From Candidatus Anoxychlamydiales bacterium (GTDB taxonomy: Bacteria > Chlamydiota > Chlamydiia > Chlamydiales > SM23-39), in contig JAAKFX010000028.1 of the NCBI GenBank assembly GCA_011064865.1, positions 1 to 17,095 on the forward strand: DNA of 17,095 nt. The letters are read 5' to 3'. A program made the position numbers and the translations under genes. Positions 7,552 through 13,535 of this stretch are shown here, in pieces. Positions within the stretch are counted from its first letter, which is position 1; every line of letters begins with the position of its first letter. The notes under the pieces are model-generated. The model did not search any database. It was not told the origin of the DNA and saw only the letters and a program-made list of their open reading frames with translations.

Positions 7552-8227
7552 AAATATCTCCTATTAAATCTTGCATGGAATATAAACCAGCTTTTTTATC
7601 ATGTATAAAAATGGCAGCTTTAATAGCGCCTGTAGCAAAAATTGATCTATCATGTGCTGTATGTTTTATCTCAATTGTTTGATCCTCATTTGTGAAATAA
7701 AGAGTATGCTCAAATACAACATTCGCAGCTCTTATTGAATGAATATTCACATCATTTTTTAAATTTTGTTTTATCTCATCTGCTAAAAGTAAAGCTGTAC
7801 CAGATGGTTTATCTTTTTTTGAAATATGGTGTTTTTCAACTATATCAATACAGCTTTTATCTAATAATTTAGATGTCATGTTTGCAAACTTTTGTACAAG
7901 CGCAATCCCAACAGAGAAATTTGAGCTATAAAAAATTGCTATTTTTTTGCTCGCATCTTTTATTTTTTGTAAATCTTTTTCGCTATATCCTGTAGTTCCT
8001 AACACTAATGCAGTTTTAGTTTTTATAGCTATAGATAGAAGTTCATCTAAAGCATTTGGATTAGAGAAATCTATTCCAACATTTGATTTTTTTAAAAATT
8101 TTTTAAGATTTTTTATATCTTTTTTTGCCACCCCTCCAATTATTTGAAAGCTCGGATCTGTTTTCACTTTTTGAATCTCTTTTCCCATTTTTCCTGTTAT
8201 TCCAATTAAGCTTGCAAAAATTTTCAT
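7544..8227 (-). CDS. dapB: 4-hydroxy-tetrahydrodipicolinate reductase
   Basis: DapB reduces hydroxy-tetrahydrodipicolinate with NAD(P)H on the path to meso-diaminopimelate (peptidoglycan cross-link) and lysine. The 227-residue protein has the nucleotide-binding GITGKMGKEI (9-18), LGTTGYS (76-82), SSNFSVG (101-107), the catalytic EKHHISKKDKPSGTA (131-145, with His133 and Lys137) and HTAHDRSIFATGAIKAA (189-205). It is shorter than E. coli DapB (about 273), mainly because of compact loops, but no key residue is missing. An AAAAGGA (complement of 8239-8245) lies 11 bases upstream. It is the first gene of the operon leading into kdsA and the lpt genes. In Chlamydia trachomatis dapB sits with other lysine/DAP genes instead, so this placement is unusual. 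Confidence 0.93.
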   Translation of the reverse strand: MKIFASLIGITGKMGKEIQKVKTDPSFQIIGGVAKKDIKNLKKFLKKSNVGIDFSNPNALDELLSIAIKTKTALVLGTTGYSEKDLQKIKDASKKIAIFYSSNFSVGIALVQKFANMTSKLLDKSCIDIVEKHHISKKDKPSGTALLLADEIKQNLKNDVNIHSIRAANVVFEHTLYFTNEDQTIEIKHTAHDRSIFATGAIKAAIFIHDKKAGLYSMQDLIGDIYE

Positions 8228-8253
8228 AAACTTAAATATCCTTTTTTGCTAAT

Positions 8254-8282
8254 ATTTTATCAAAACCTAATATATGGAGCAA
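8254..8282 (-). promoter_or_regulatory. Candidate promoter of the dapB-kdsA-lpt operon
   Basis: On the minus strand TTGCTC (complement of 8277-8282) is followed after 17 bases by TAAAAT (complement of 8254-8259). The predicted start near 8247 leaves a leader of about 20 bases that includes the ribosome site. This is a sigma-70-like match in AT-rich DNA, so it is only moderately specific. Confidence 0.4.
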
Positions 8283-8298
8283 AAGCTTTAAATCAAAC

Positions 8299-8328
8299 TT
8301 GAAAAATAGTTTAAAAAGCTACTATCAT
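8299..8328 (+). promoter_or_regulatory. Candidate promoter of tRNA-Arg
   Basis: TTGAAA (8299-8304), an 18-base spacer and TATCAT (8323-8328) place a transcription start about six bases before the tRNA. The position is what a tRNA promoter needs. Confidence 0.5.
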
Positions 8329-8340
8329 TAAAGCTACAAT

Positions 8341-8414
8341 GGATTGATAGCTCAATTGGATAGAGCACCCGCCTTCTAAGCGGGCGGTTGCAGGTTCGAG
8401 TCCTGCTCAGTCCA
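8341..8414 (+). tRNA. tRNA-Arg (anticodon UCU)
   Basis: All four arms fold. The acceptor GGATTGA (8341-8347) pairs with TCAGTCC (8407-8413) through one G-U pair. The D stem is GCTC/GAGC, the anticodon stem CCCGC/GCGGG, and the T stem GCAGG/CCTGC with loop TTCGAGT. The anticodon loop CTTCTAA puts TCT at 8375-8377, reading AGA/AGG arginine codons. The discriminator is A8414 and CCA is not encoded. A run of eight T (8415-8422) follows directly and may help end transcription. A tRNA-Arg beside kdsA and the CT656-CT658 genes matches chlamydial order. Confidence 0.97.
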
Positions 8415-8471
8415 TTTTTTTTCAAAAAAACCCTCAAGTTTCTACTCAACATTTCTACCATTTTTATTTTT

Positions 8472-8501
8472 TTGTTTATTTATTTTTTTAATAATTATAG
8501 T
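8472..8501 (+). promoter_or_regulatory. Candidate promoter of the first unknown coiled-coil gene
   Basis: TTGTTT (8472-8477) is followed after 18 bases by TATAGT (8496-8501), about 30 bases before ATG 8534. The surrounding 8423-8520 is extremely T-rich and holds no other structure I can support. Confidence 0.3.
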
Positions 8502-8533
8502 CTTTTTTTTGAAATTTAACCAGGAGCTTATTT

Positions 8534-9292
8534 ATGAGTACTAAAGAAGATACATTAGATGTTTTTGGTTCTGTTCGTTTAGCTTTTATAACGTTAAATC
8601 AAATGTTAGATGCTTCAGATGATATTATGCCAGAGTTAAAAAACTCTCTAATGAAAAACCTTTTCCCTAATATTCTAGATACAACGAGTCTTTTGAAAGA
8701 ACGATCGGAGATTTCACCAAATATTCGAGATAGAGATTTAAAAGATATGATTTCATTTCTTTTTTTATCTATTGTTGCATCTTCTAAAGCTTTGGCGGAG
8801 CAGTTAAATGGTAGACATAAAGGTTTAGATATAGTTTCACAGCACTATTTAACTGTTTTTGATGCTTGCAATGCTTTATCGGAAGATAGAGGGGCAGAGA
8901 GTAAAACAGTACTTAAAGCTACCATACTAGGAATTCTTAGTCTTTTTAAGTTAGAAATTGATATACGTAATGGCAACTCGTTAGAAGACGATAGTTCACC
9001 AGATGGAGAAGACCTCATAGCTACTCTTAGAGACAGTCCAAGACCATACTCGGAAGGAGCTTTGCCTGATATATCTAAAATAGGGTTAATTCAAAGTAAA
9101 GTTAAGGAAATGCAAAATGTCAGTTTTCTAATAAGAGCTCTTGTAGCACAAAGTAGAGAAGTATCAAAAAGACTTGCTGCAGCTGAAGAATCTCTTGCAA
9201 GAAAATATGTTGTAATAAGTGCTCTCGAAGAGGAATGCGACAGACGAAAAGATAAATTAACGGATTTGAGACTAAGATTTAGATGCTACTGA
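8534..9292 (+). CDS. Unknown soluble helical/coiled-coil protein, 3' end apparently eroded
   Basis: I do not recognise a family. The ATG has a good AGGAG (8522-8526) seven bases upstream. The 252 residues show no signal peptide and no clear transmembrane segment; the most hydrophobic stretch (about 72-84, MISFLFLSIVASS) is short. Residues 1-145 look helical, 147-180 form an acidic, Ser/Pro-rich linker (LEDDSSPDGED, DSPRPYSEG), and 185-248 look like coiled coil (VKEMQNVSFLIRALVAQ onward). The N-terminus MSTKEDTLDVFGS is polar. The coiled coil stops abruptly at a TGA, and a different frame continues it past 9276 (separate entry). It lies where Chlamydia has CT656, between tRNA-Arg and the KH gene. 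I recall CT656 reported as a type III secretion substrate, but no homology to it is shown here. Its layout resembles the next gene, so the two may be paralogues. Confidence 0.7.
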   Translation: MSTKEDTLDVFGSVRLAFITLNQMLDASDDIMPELKNSLMKNLFPNILDTTSLLKERSEISPNIRDRDLKDMISFLFLSIVASSKALAEQLNGRHKGLDIVSQHYLTVFDACNALSEDRGAESKTVLKATILGILSLFKLEIDIRNGNSLEDDSSPDGEDLIATLRDSPRPYSEGALPDISKIGLIQSKVKEMQNVSFLIRALVAQSREVSKRLAAAEESLARKYVVISALEEECDRRKDKLTDLRLRFRCY

Positions 9293-9389
9293 AGCAAAAG
9301 CAGAATTTTATCATCAGGGTTTTTGTGATTTTGGAAAGCAGATTTAGGATCTTCAAGCAGGTAAAGAAGTATCAAATGAAGAAAGTTAA
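9276..9389 (+). pseudogene. Out-of-frame continuation of the upstream coiled-coil gene
   Basis: In a different frame from the upstream gene, codons from 9276 read DLDATEAKAEFYHQGF and continue to a TAG at 9345. After it the same frame reads DLQAGKEVSNEES to TAA 9387. The wording continues the coiled coil of the preceding protein: deleting one T from TTT at 9278-9280 would join LTDLRLR to LDATEAKAEF in one frame. The TAG could be a mutated CAG. This looks like a former C-terminus lost by an indel plus a nonsense change, or a sequencing error. The stretch from 9390 to about 9580 shows no coding signal, only AT-rich DNA with a weak promoter match. Confidence 0.4.
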
Positions 9390-9518
9390 ACGAATACGCA
9401 ATATCAAGATAGTACATATAGAGATTTTTGCATCCTTTTAATTAAATGGATAAAAACTTTTAGTTGATTAGGTAATGAAAAAAAAAGAGTTAACAAAAAT
9501 ATAAAATTCAAACAACTT

Positions 9519-9547
9519 TTGAAATTTAATGCATTTAATTTTAATTT
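9519..9547 (+). promoter_or_regulatory. Candidate promoter of the second unknown gene
   Basis: TTGAAA (9519-9524), 17 bases, then TAATTT (9542-9547) lies about 45 bases before ATG 9593. The match is modest in a very AT-rich background. Confidence 0.3.
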
Positions 9548-9592
9548 ATTCCAAAATAGCTAGCTTTTTTAAAGTTTTATAGGAGGAATATT

Positions 9593-10396
9593 ATGGCAGT
9601 AAAATCAACTGCAGAGAGTGCACAATTTCAAATTTCACTTCTTGAAGAAGTTGCGAGAGAACTTGGTAAAATAGATCCAGAGCTCTATGATCCAATAATT
9701 CAACAAACTATCATCAGTAAACTATGAATTTTTGAAGGTTTAATTTTAGAACTATTTGCTCAAAATAAAGAATTGTTTGGTAAATTTAATTCAATCTTGT
9801 CTGAAAGGCAATCATTATCAGATCAAGAGATAACTTTAGAAGGATTAGGAAATGAAGGTTTACGTGAAAGAGTTAAAGCTCTTTTTCAAGATCTTATGGA
9901 AAAAAATCGTTTGTCTAAAGATAAACCTCCAGCAACGGGAAGTCTTGATACACTCAGAGATGCGCTTGAAAGCATGACAAATCTTGGTATTTCTGAAGAA
10001 GGTTTAGCTGCTGTTGGTGGCGATGATAAAGGGGGTAAATTGGCTAGTCCGAGATCACCTCTTTTGGATCCACATCCTGTAGGTGCAGTTGTACAAAATG
10101 GAGTTGTGAAAAGTGATAGTGCTTTACATGCTAAAGATTCTGTTGAAGCTTCAAGCCATCGTGTTCAAATTGTAGTAATACAGCTTTTAGATTTGTTAAA
10201 AGAACATGAAAGAATAAAAACTGAAAATAATAGCTTAAGATATGATCTGTTACAAATGACAAAAAAAGCTAAGGTTGCTGAAAAAGAAGTTAAAAAACTC
10301 AAAGGCATGTTACCTACTCGGTTAGCTACAATAAGAAGAAGCGTTTCTGCTAGCAATTTAAGATTTCCGATTAAAATTCAAGATTTAACTGTATAA
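9593..10396 (+). pseudogene. Unknown coiled-coil protein gene with one in-frame TGA
   Basis: A strong AGGAGG (9581-9586) sits six bases before ATG 9593. The frame gives 44 residues (MAVKSTAESAQFQISLLEEV and onward), meets TGA at 9725-9727, and then stays open in the same frame for 222 codons to TAA at 10394. The residues around the stop (QQTIISKL, stop, IFEGLILELFAQNKEL) read as one continuous amphipathic region, so the stop interrupts what was or is a 267-codon gene. A TGG-to-TGA or CGA-to-TGA change, stop readthrough, or internal re-initiation could explain it. Genome-wide UGA reassignment is unlikely because murJ ends in TGA and conserved genes here carry no internal TGA. I do not recognise the family. 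No signal peptide or membrane segment is visible. Confidence 0.6.
9773..10396 (+). CDS. Downstream open part of the interrupted unknown gene
   Basis: If the part after the internal TGA is translated alone, the first usual start codon is TTG 9773, with only AAAG near it as a ribosome site, giving 207 residues. It contains a Gly/Ser/Pro-rich middle (about 50-120: KDKPPATGS, GGDDKGGKLASPRSP, LDPHPVGAVVQNG), then a coiled coil of about 125-178 (VVIQLLDLLKEHERIKTEN and onward) and a basic tail (TRLATIRRSVSASNLRF). The helix-linker-coiled-coil order matches the gene at 8534. This entry covers the same DNA as the whole-gene entry; I prefer the 9593 start followed by an interruption over a natural TTG start, because the strong ribosome site belongs to 9593. 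Confidence 0.5.
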   Translation: MFGKFNSILSERQSLSDQEITLEGLGNEGLRERVKALFQDLMEKNRLSKDKPPATGSLDTLRDALESMTNLGISEEGLAAVGGDDKGGKLASPRSPLLDPHPVGAVVQNGVVKSDSALHAKDSVEASSHRVQIVVIQLLDLLKEHERIKTENNSLRYDLLQMTKKAKVAEKEVKKLKGMLPTRLATIRRSVSASNLRFPIKIQDLTV

Positions 10397-10421
10397 ATTG
10401 AAGAAAAATATTTTAGAAAAG

Positions 10422-10449
10422 AAAAAAGGAGCTAGAAGCTCCTTTTTTT
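10422..10449. terminator. Strong bidirectional intrinsic terminator
   Basis: Six A plus GGAGCT (10422-10433) pairs with AGCTCC plus six T (10437-10448) around a 3-base AGA loop, a perfect 12-bp stem. The T run serves the plus-strand unknown gene and the A run serves khpA on the minus strand. The stem reaches the khpA stop codon. Confidence 0.9.
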
Positions 10450-10714
10450 ATTCAGATTCAGAAGTACTACTACTAGGTTTTCCTTCTTCAATAATTTCAA
10501 GGTTCACTCTAATGCCGTTGCGAGAAGCTACAGACATAAGTAGAGTTCTAATAGCGTTTATAGTTTTACCTTTTTTTCCAATGATTTTACCAATATCAGA
10601 TTTTTCAACGGATAACTCAATGATTAGAGTATGAGTACCACTGATTTCGTTGATTTTAACTTGATCTGGGTTATCAACTAAATTTTTCACAATGTATTCT
10701 ACAAATTCTTTCAT
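10448..10714 (-). CDS. khpA: KH-domain RNA-binding protein KhpA
   Basis: This is a small single-KH protein of the UPF0109/YlqC family. In other bacteria it pairs with KhpB/Jag and binds many RNAs, affecting cell-wall synthesis and division. The 88 residues begin MKEFVEYIVKNLVDNPD, the classic family start, and contain the KH GxxG loop as IGKIIGKKGKTINAIRTLL (GKKG at 46-49). The tail is Ser/Glu-rich (SSSTSESE). The frame extends 10 codons upstream, but I chose the ATG at 10714 because AGAGGA (complement of 10723-10728) lies 8 bases before it and homologues start there. It corresponds by position to Chlamydia CT657 (recalled). It lies 109 bases downstream of the RluD-like gene on the same strand and ends at the bidirectional terminator. 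Confidence 0.9.
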   Translation of the reverse strand: MKEFVEYIVKNLVDNPDQVKINEISGTHTLIIELSVEKSDIGKIIGKKGKTINAIRTLLMSVASRNGIRVNLEIIEEGKPSSSTSESE

Positions 10715-10823
10715 AGTGCGCGTCCTCTTTTTAAGTTTGAACAATAATAAATAGCTAATATGTTTAGGTATTGTATCTTAAATTTGCAAAAATAGCTAGA
10801 AATTTAAGAAATTAAAAAAAAAA

Positions 10824-11732
10824 TTAAGATAGTATTTCAATAAATTTTTTAAAATTTTCATTGATAGGAGCGGTGATTGTTATAGCTTTTTGTGTAATCG
10901 GGTGATTAAATTTTAATGAATGCGCATGCAAAAGTTGACGATCTACTTTAAAATGTTTATTTACAGATTTATTGCCGTAGGTCTCATCGCCTAAAATAGG
11001 ACAGTTGATATGTTTTAGATGCACTCTTATCTGGTGGGTTCTACCGGTTTTAGGAGAAATTTCAATAAAAGATAATTTGTTATTATTTTTTAAAAGTTTG
11101 ATCTCACTTATAGCTTCTTTACCACCTTGAGAGATTGCCATCTCTTTTCTTTTTATTTTATGTCTAGCAATTGGCAGATTTATTATTTGGTCTTTGGGGG
11201 TATTCAAAGTTATAGCTAAATATGTTTTTTGCATTTGTCTATTTTTGAAAAGTTCTATTAATTTTTGATGAGCTTGAGTAGTTTTAGCAGCGATTAATAC
11301 TCCTGTTGTATCTTTATCAAGTCTATGAACTATTCCAGGTCTAATATCTGTTTTTTCATAGATAAGATCTTTGAAATAATATAAAAGTGCATTTACAAAA
11401 GTATTATCCCAATTACCAGAGGCGGGATGTACAACCATGTTAGAGGGTTTATTTATAGCTAAAATATGCTCATCTTCAAATATTATATCTAAAGGTATAT
11501 TTTGAGCTTTTAAAGATATATCTGGCAGAGCTTGAAAAAAGATCTCTATCTCATCGTTCATTTTGGGTGAAAATCTTTTTTTTACTTTTTTTGAGTTTAC
11601 TAAAACAGAACCATTTTCAATGAGATATTGAAAATAGCTTCTTGATTTAGATGCAAATTTTTCAGCTAAAAGTTTATCTATTCTAATTTGCTCTTTTTCA
11701 TCAGTAATTAAAAAAATATTTTGATCTAACAT
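10824..11732 (-). CDS. rluD: RluD/RluA-family 23S rRNA pseudouridine synthase
   Basis: The enzyme isomerises uridine to pseudouridine in large-subunit rRNA. The 302 residues begin with an S4 RNA-binding domain (about 17-63, IRIDKLLAEKFASKSRS). The catalytic domain follows, with LAINKPSNMVVHPASG (91-106), the catalytic RPGIVHRLDKDTTGVL (131-146, Asp139) and GRTHQIRVHL. An S4 domain plus this motif fits RluD or RluC; RluD is preferred because the neighbourhood matches Chlamydia CT658 (SfhB). ATG 11732 has no ribosome site, only an A/T run, so it may rely on an unstructured leader. The exact target uridines are inferred. Confidence 0.88.
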   Translation of the reverse strand: MLDQNIFLITDEKEQIRIDKLLAEKFASKSRSYFQYLIENGSVLVNSKKVKKRFSPKMNDEIEIFFQALPDISLKAQNIPLDIIFEDEHILAINKPSNMVVHPASGNWDNTFVNALLYYFKDLIYEKTDIRPGIVHRLDKDTTGVLIAAKTTQAHQKLIELFKNRQMQKTYLAITLNTPKDQIINLPIARHKIKRKEMAISQGGKEAISEIKLLKNNNKLSFIEISPKTGRTHQIRVHLKHINCPILGDETYGNKSVNKHFKVDRQLLHAHSLKFNHPITQKAITITAPINENFKKFIEILS

Positions 11733-11763
11733 AAAAAAAAAATTATAAATTTTGATCTAATCT

Positions 11764-11786
11764 AGCTAGCCTAGCATAGGTTAGCT
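11764..11786. repeat. Hairpin at the start of the RluD-like leader
   Basis: AGCTAGCCTA (11764-11773) and TAGGTTAGCT (11777-11786) form a 10-bp stem with one G-U pair on the plus strand and a 3-base loop. TAGCATAG also occurs twice (11772-11779 and 11796-11803). The hairpin starts almost exactly at the predicted transcript 5' end, so it could be an operator or a 5'-stabilising stem. The function is unknown. Confidence 0.5.
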
Positions 11787-11791
11787 GAGCT

Positions 11792-11821
11792 ATTATAGCA
11801 TAGAAAATTGAGTTAAATCAA
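11792..11821 (-). promoter_or_regulatory. Candidate promoter of the RluD-like gene
   Basis: On the minus strand TTGATT (complement of 11816-11821), an 18-base spacer and a perfect TATAAT (complement of 11792-11797) predict a start near 11785, leaving a leader of about 50 bases. This is one of the best promoter matches in the window. Confidence 0.55.
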
Positions 11822-11842
11822 TAGCCTTTTTGAAGATGTAAA

Positions 11843-12118
11843 TTATTGATTTTGTTCTCTCATTTTTTTTAGAGCTTTAATCATATTCTCATTATCACTT
11901 CTAATTTGAGCCATCATTAAATTTGCCATATTGGATAAAAACTTATATTTAAAAGTGTCATAATCTTTTTTATTGGCAAAAGTAAAACCCATATATTCAT
12001 AATCATCATCTTGGCCTGGGGGCACAAGATCTTGAGGTTTTGGTTTTATCGGCTGCATTTTGTCCGGTTTTGGTTTATCTGCTCCAGAAGGAGGAATACC
12101 GGAAGTGCTATCGCTCAT
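11843..12118 (-). CDS. Small Pro-rich, Met-rich conserved hypothetical (CT659 position)
   Basis: The protein has 91 residues and no family I can name. An AGGAGA (complement of 12126-12131) lies seven bases before ATG 12118, so it is very likely a real gene. Residues 1-37 are disordered and Pro/Lys-rich (GIPPSGADKPKPDK, KPKPQDLVPPG). Residues 38-60 contain an acidic-aromatic patch (QDDDYEYMGFTF, YDTFKYKF). Residues 61-91 form a Met-rich amphipathic helix (LSNMANLMMAQIRSDNEN and onward). No membrane segment or signal is present. It lies between asnS and the RluD-like gene on the same strand, the position of Chlamydia CT659, which is also a small hypothetical. A disordered linker plus helix suggests a binding partner or adaptor, but this is only inference. 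Confidence 0.75.
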   Translation of the reverse strand: MSDSTSGIPPSGADKPKPDKMQPIKPKPQDLVPPGQDDDYEYMGFTFANKKDYDTFKYKFLSNMANLMMAQIRSDNENMIKALKKMREQNQ

Positions 12119-12170
12119 TTAAAAATCTCCTATTTACTTTTAGTTAACATAAAGAAAAATGAAATTCAAA

Positions 12171-13535
12171 TTAAAAATCAGCAGCGCCAGCTGCTCTATA
12201 AAAAGGGATTACATCCCTTATATTTTCAATTCCTGTGACAAATTGAATAAGTCTTTCAAAACCAACGCCAAATCCAGCGTGTGGAACAGAGCCATATTTT
12301 CTTAAATCTAAATACCATTTGTATGTTTCTAGATCTAAATTTTTATTTTGAATTTTTTGTTTTAATAGATCAAAGTTATCTTCTCTTTGAGAGCCTCCAA
12401 CTATTTCTCCAATTTTAGGAACTAATATATCCATAGCAGCTACAGTTTTTCCATCTTCGTTGTCTTTCATATAAAAAGCTTTTAGATCTTTTGGATAATC
12501 GATGACAACTGTAGGTTTGTTAAAATGCTTCTCTGTTAAATATCTTTCATGCTCAGATTGAAGATCTGAGCCCCATTTCACTTTAAACTCAAATTTTTGA
12601 TCAGATTTTTCTAAGATTTTTATAGCTTCGGTATATGTGATAACTTCAAAAGGGGAGTCTACTACATGTTTTAATCTATCTATTAGCCCTTTTTCGATAA
12701 ATTTATCAAAAAAAGCTAAATCATCTTCATTTTCATCTAAAGCAACTTTAGCCATATATTTTATATAATCGGATGCGAGATTGATATCATCTTTAAGATC
12801 TGCAAAAGCGATCTCAGGCTCTAACATCCAAAATTCTGCAAGATGACGAGAGGTATGAGAATTTTCAGCTCTAAATGTTGGGGAGAACACATATACATCC
12901 GACATAGAGCAAGCAAAAGCTTCTGCATTTAATTGTCCTGAGACTGTTAAAAATGTAGCTTTTTTAAAAAAGTCCTCTTTAGGATCTTTTTTTAAATCAT
13001 CTAGAGTTGTTACTCTAAAAAGCTCACCTGCGCCTTCAGTATCAGATGCTGTAATTATTGGAGTTTGAATATATAAAAAATCTCTATCTTGAAAAAATTT
13101 ATGAGAATGATAAACGAGAGAGTTTCTAACCCTAGTTACAGCTCCGCCCATATTTGTTCTACATCTTAGATGAGAGATTGTTCTAAGATATTCAAATGAG
13201 TGTCTTTTTTTCTGAAGAGGATAGTCTTCTGTAGAGAGTCCAATAATTGTAATTTTATCTATTTTTAGCTCAAATTTTTGGTTTTTACCAGGACTTTTAA
13301 CTGTTTCTCCATCTAAACAAACAGATGCGCCAATAGATATTTCTAAAACTTTTCTAAAATCATCATTGGAGCTTTCAATTATAGCTTGCAGATTTGCTAA
13401 ACTAGATCCATCGTTTATTTCTATAAAAGCAAAACTTTTTTGTTCTCTAATCGTTTTTATCCAACCACAGACTTTTACTTTTTTTCCAACGATACTCTCA
13501 TCAGATTTTAATATTTTTTTAATTTTTATTCTCAT
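12171..13535 (-). CDS. asnS: Asparaginyl-tRNA synthetase
   Basis: This class IIb synthetase charges tRNA-Asn with asparagine. The 454 residues start with an OB-fold anticodon-binding domain (about 15-100, KVKVCGWIKTIREQKSFAFI). The catalytic core follows: SGQLNAEAF (199-207), motif 2 FRAENSHTSRHLAEFWMLEP (221-240) and motif 3 GFGVGFERLIQFVTG (from 421). SGQLNAE, MLEPE and the C-terminal RDVIPF mark AsnRS rather than AspRS. The end reads PFYRAAGAADF where E. coli has PFPRTPRNASF, a mild departure. The ATG shares an ATGA overlap with the nfo stop, so translation is probably coupled to nfo. Chlamydia trachomatis makes Asn-tRNA-Asn through AspRS plus GatCAB, so a dedicated AsnRS separates this organism from it. 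Confidence 0.94.
   Translation of the reverse strand: MRIKIKKILKSDESIVGKKVKVCGWIKTIREQKSFAFIEINDGSSLANLQAIIESSNDDFRKVLEISIGASVCLDGETVKSPGKNQKFELKIDKITIIGLSTEDYPLQKKRHSFEYLRTISHLRCRTNMGGAVTRVRNSLVYHSHKFFQDRDFLYIQTPIITASDTEGAGELFRVTTLDDLKKDPKEDFFKKATFLTVSGQLNAEAFACSMSDVYVFSPTFRAENSHTSRHLAEFWMLEPEIAFADLKDDINLASDYIKYMAKVALDENEDDLAFFDKFIEKGLIDRLKHVVDSPFEVITYTEAIKILEKSDQKFEFKVKWGSDLQSEHERYLTEKHFNKPTVVIDYPKDLKAFYMKDNEDGKTVAAMDILVPKIGEIVGGSQREDNFDLLKQKIQNKNLDLETYKWYLDLRKYGSVPHAGFGVGFERLIQFVTGIENIRDVIPFYRAAGAADF

Noticed and set aside
7947..8147. Plus-strand open frame inside dapB
   Set aside because: It is antisense to conserved DapB motifs; the Phe/Ile-rich translation is what an AT-rich opposite strand gives.
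8341..10396. A genomic island integrated at tRNA-Arg
   Set aside because: No integrase, no second copy of the tRNA 3' end and no flanking direct repeat is seen; the locus order matches chlamydial synteny.
9593..10396. Genome-wide UGA-to-Trp recoding
   Set aside because: murJ and nfo end in TGA, and conserved genes use no internal TGA, so the in-frame TGA is local.
10398..10634. Plus-strand open frame over the terminator and khpA
   Set aside because: It starts inside the terminator region and runs antisense to a clear KH domain.
12011..12238. Plus-strand open frame over the small protein gene
   Set aside because: It is antisense to a gene with a good ribosome site and has no support of its own.
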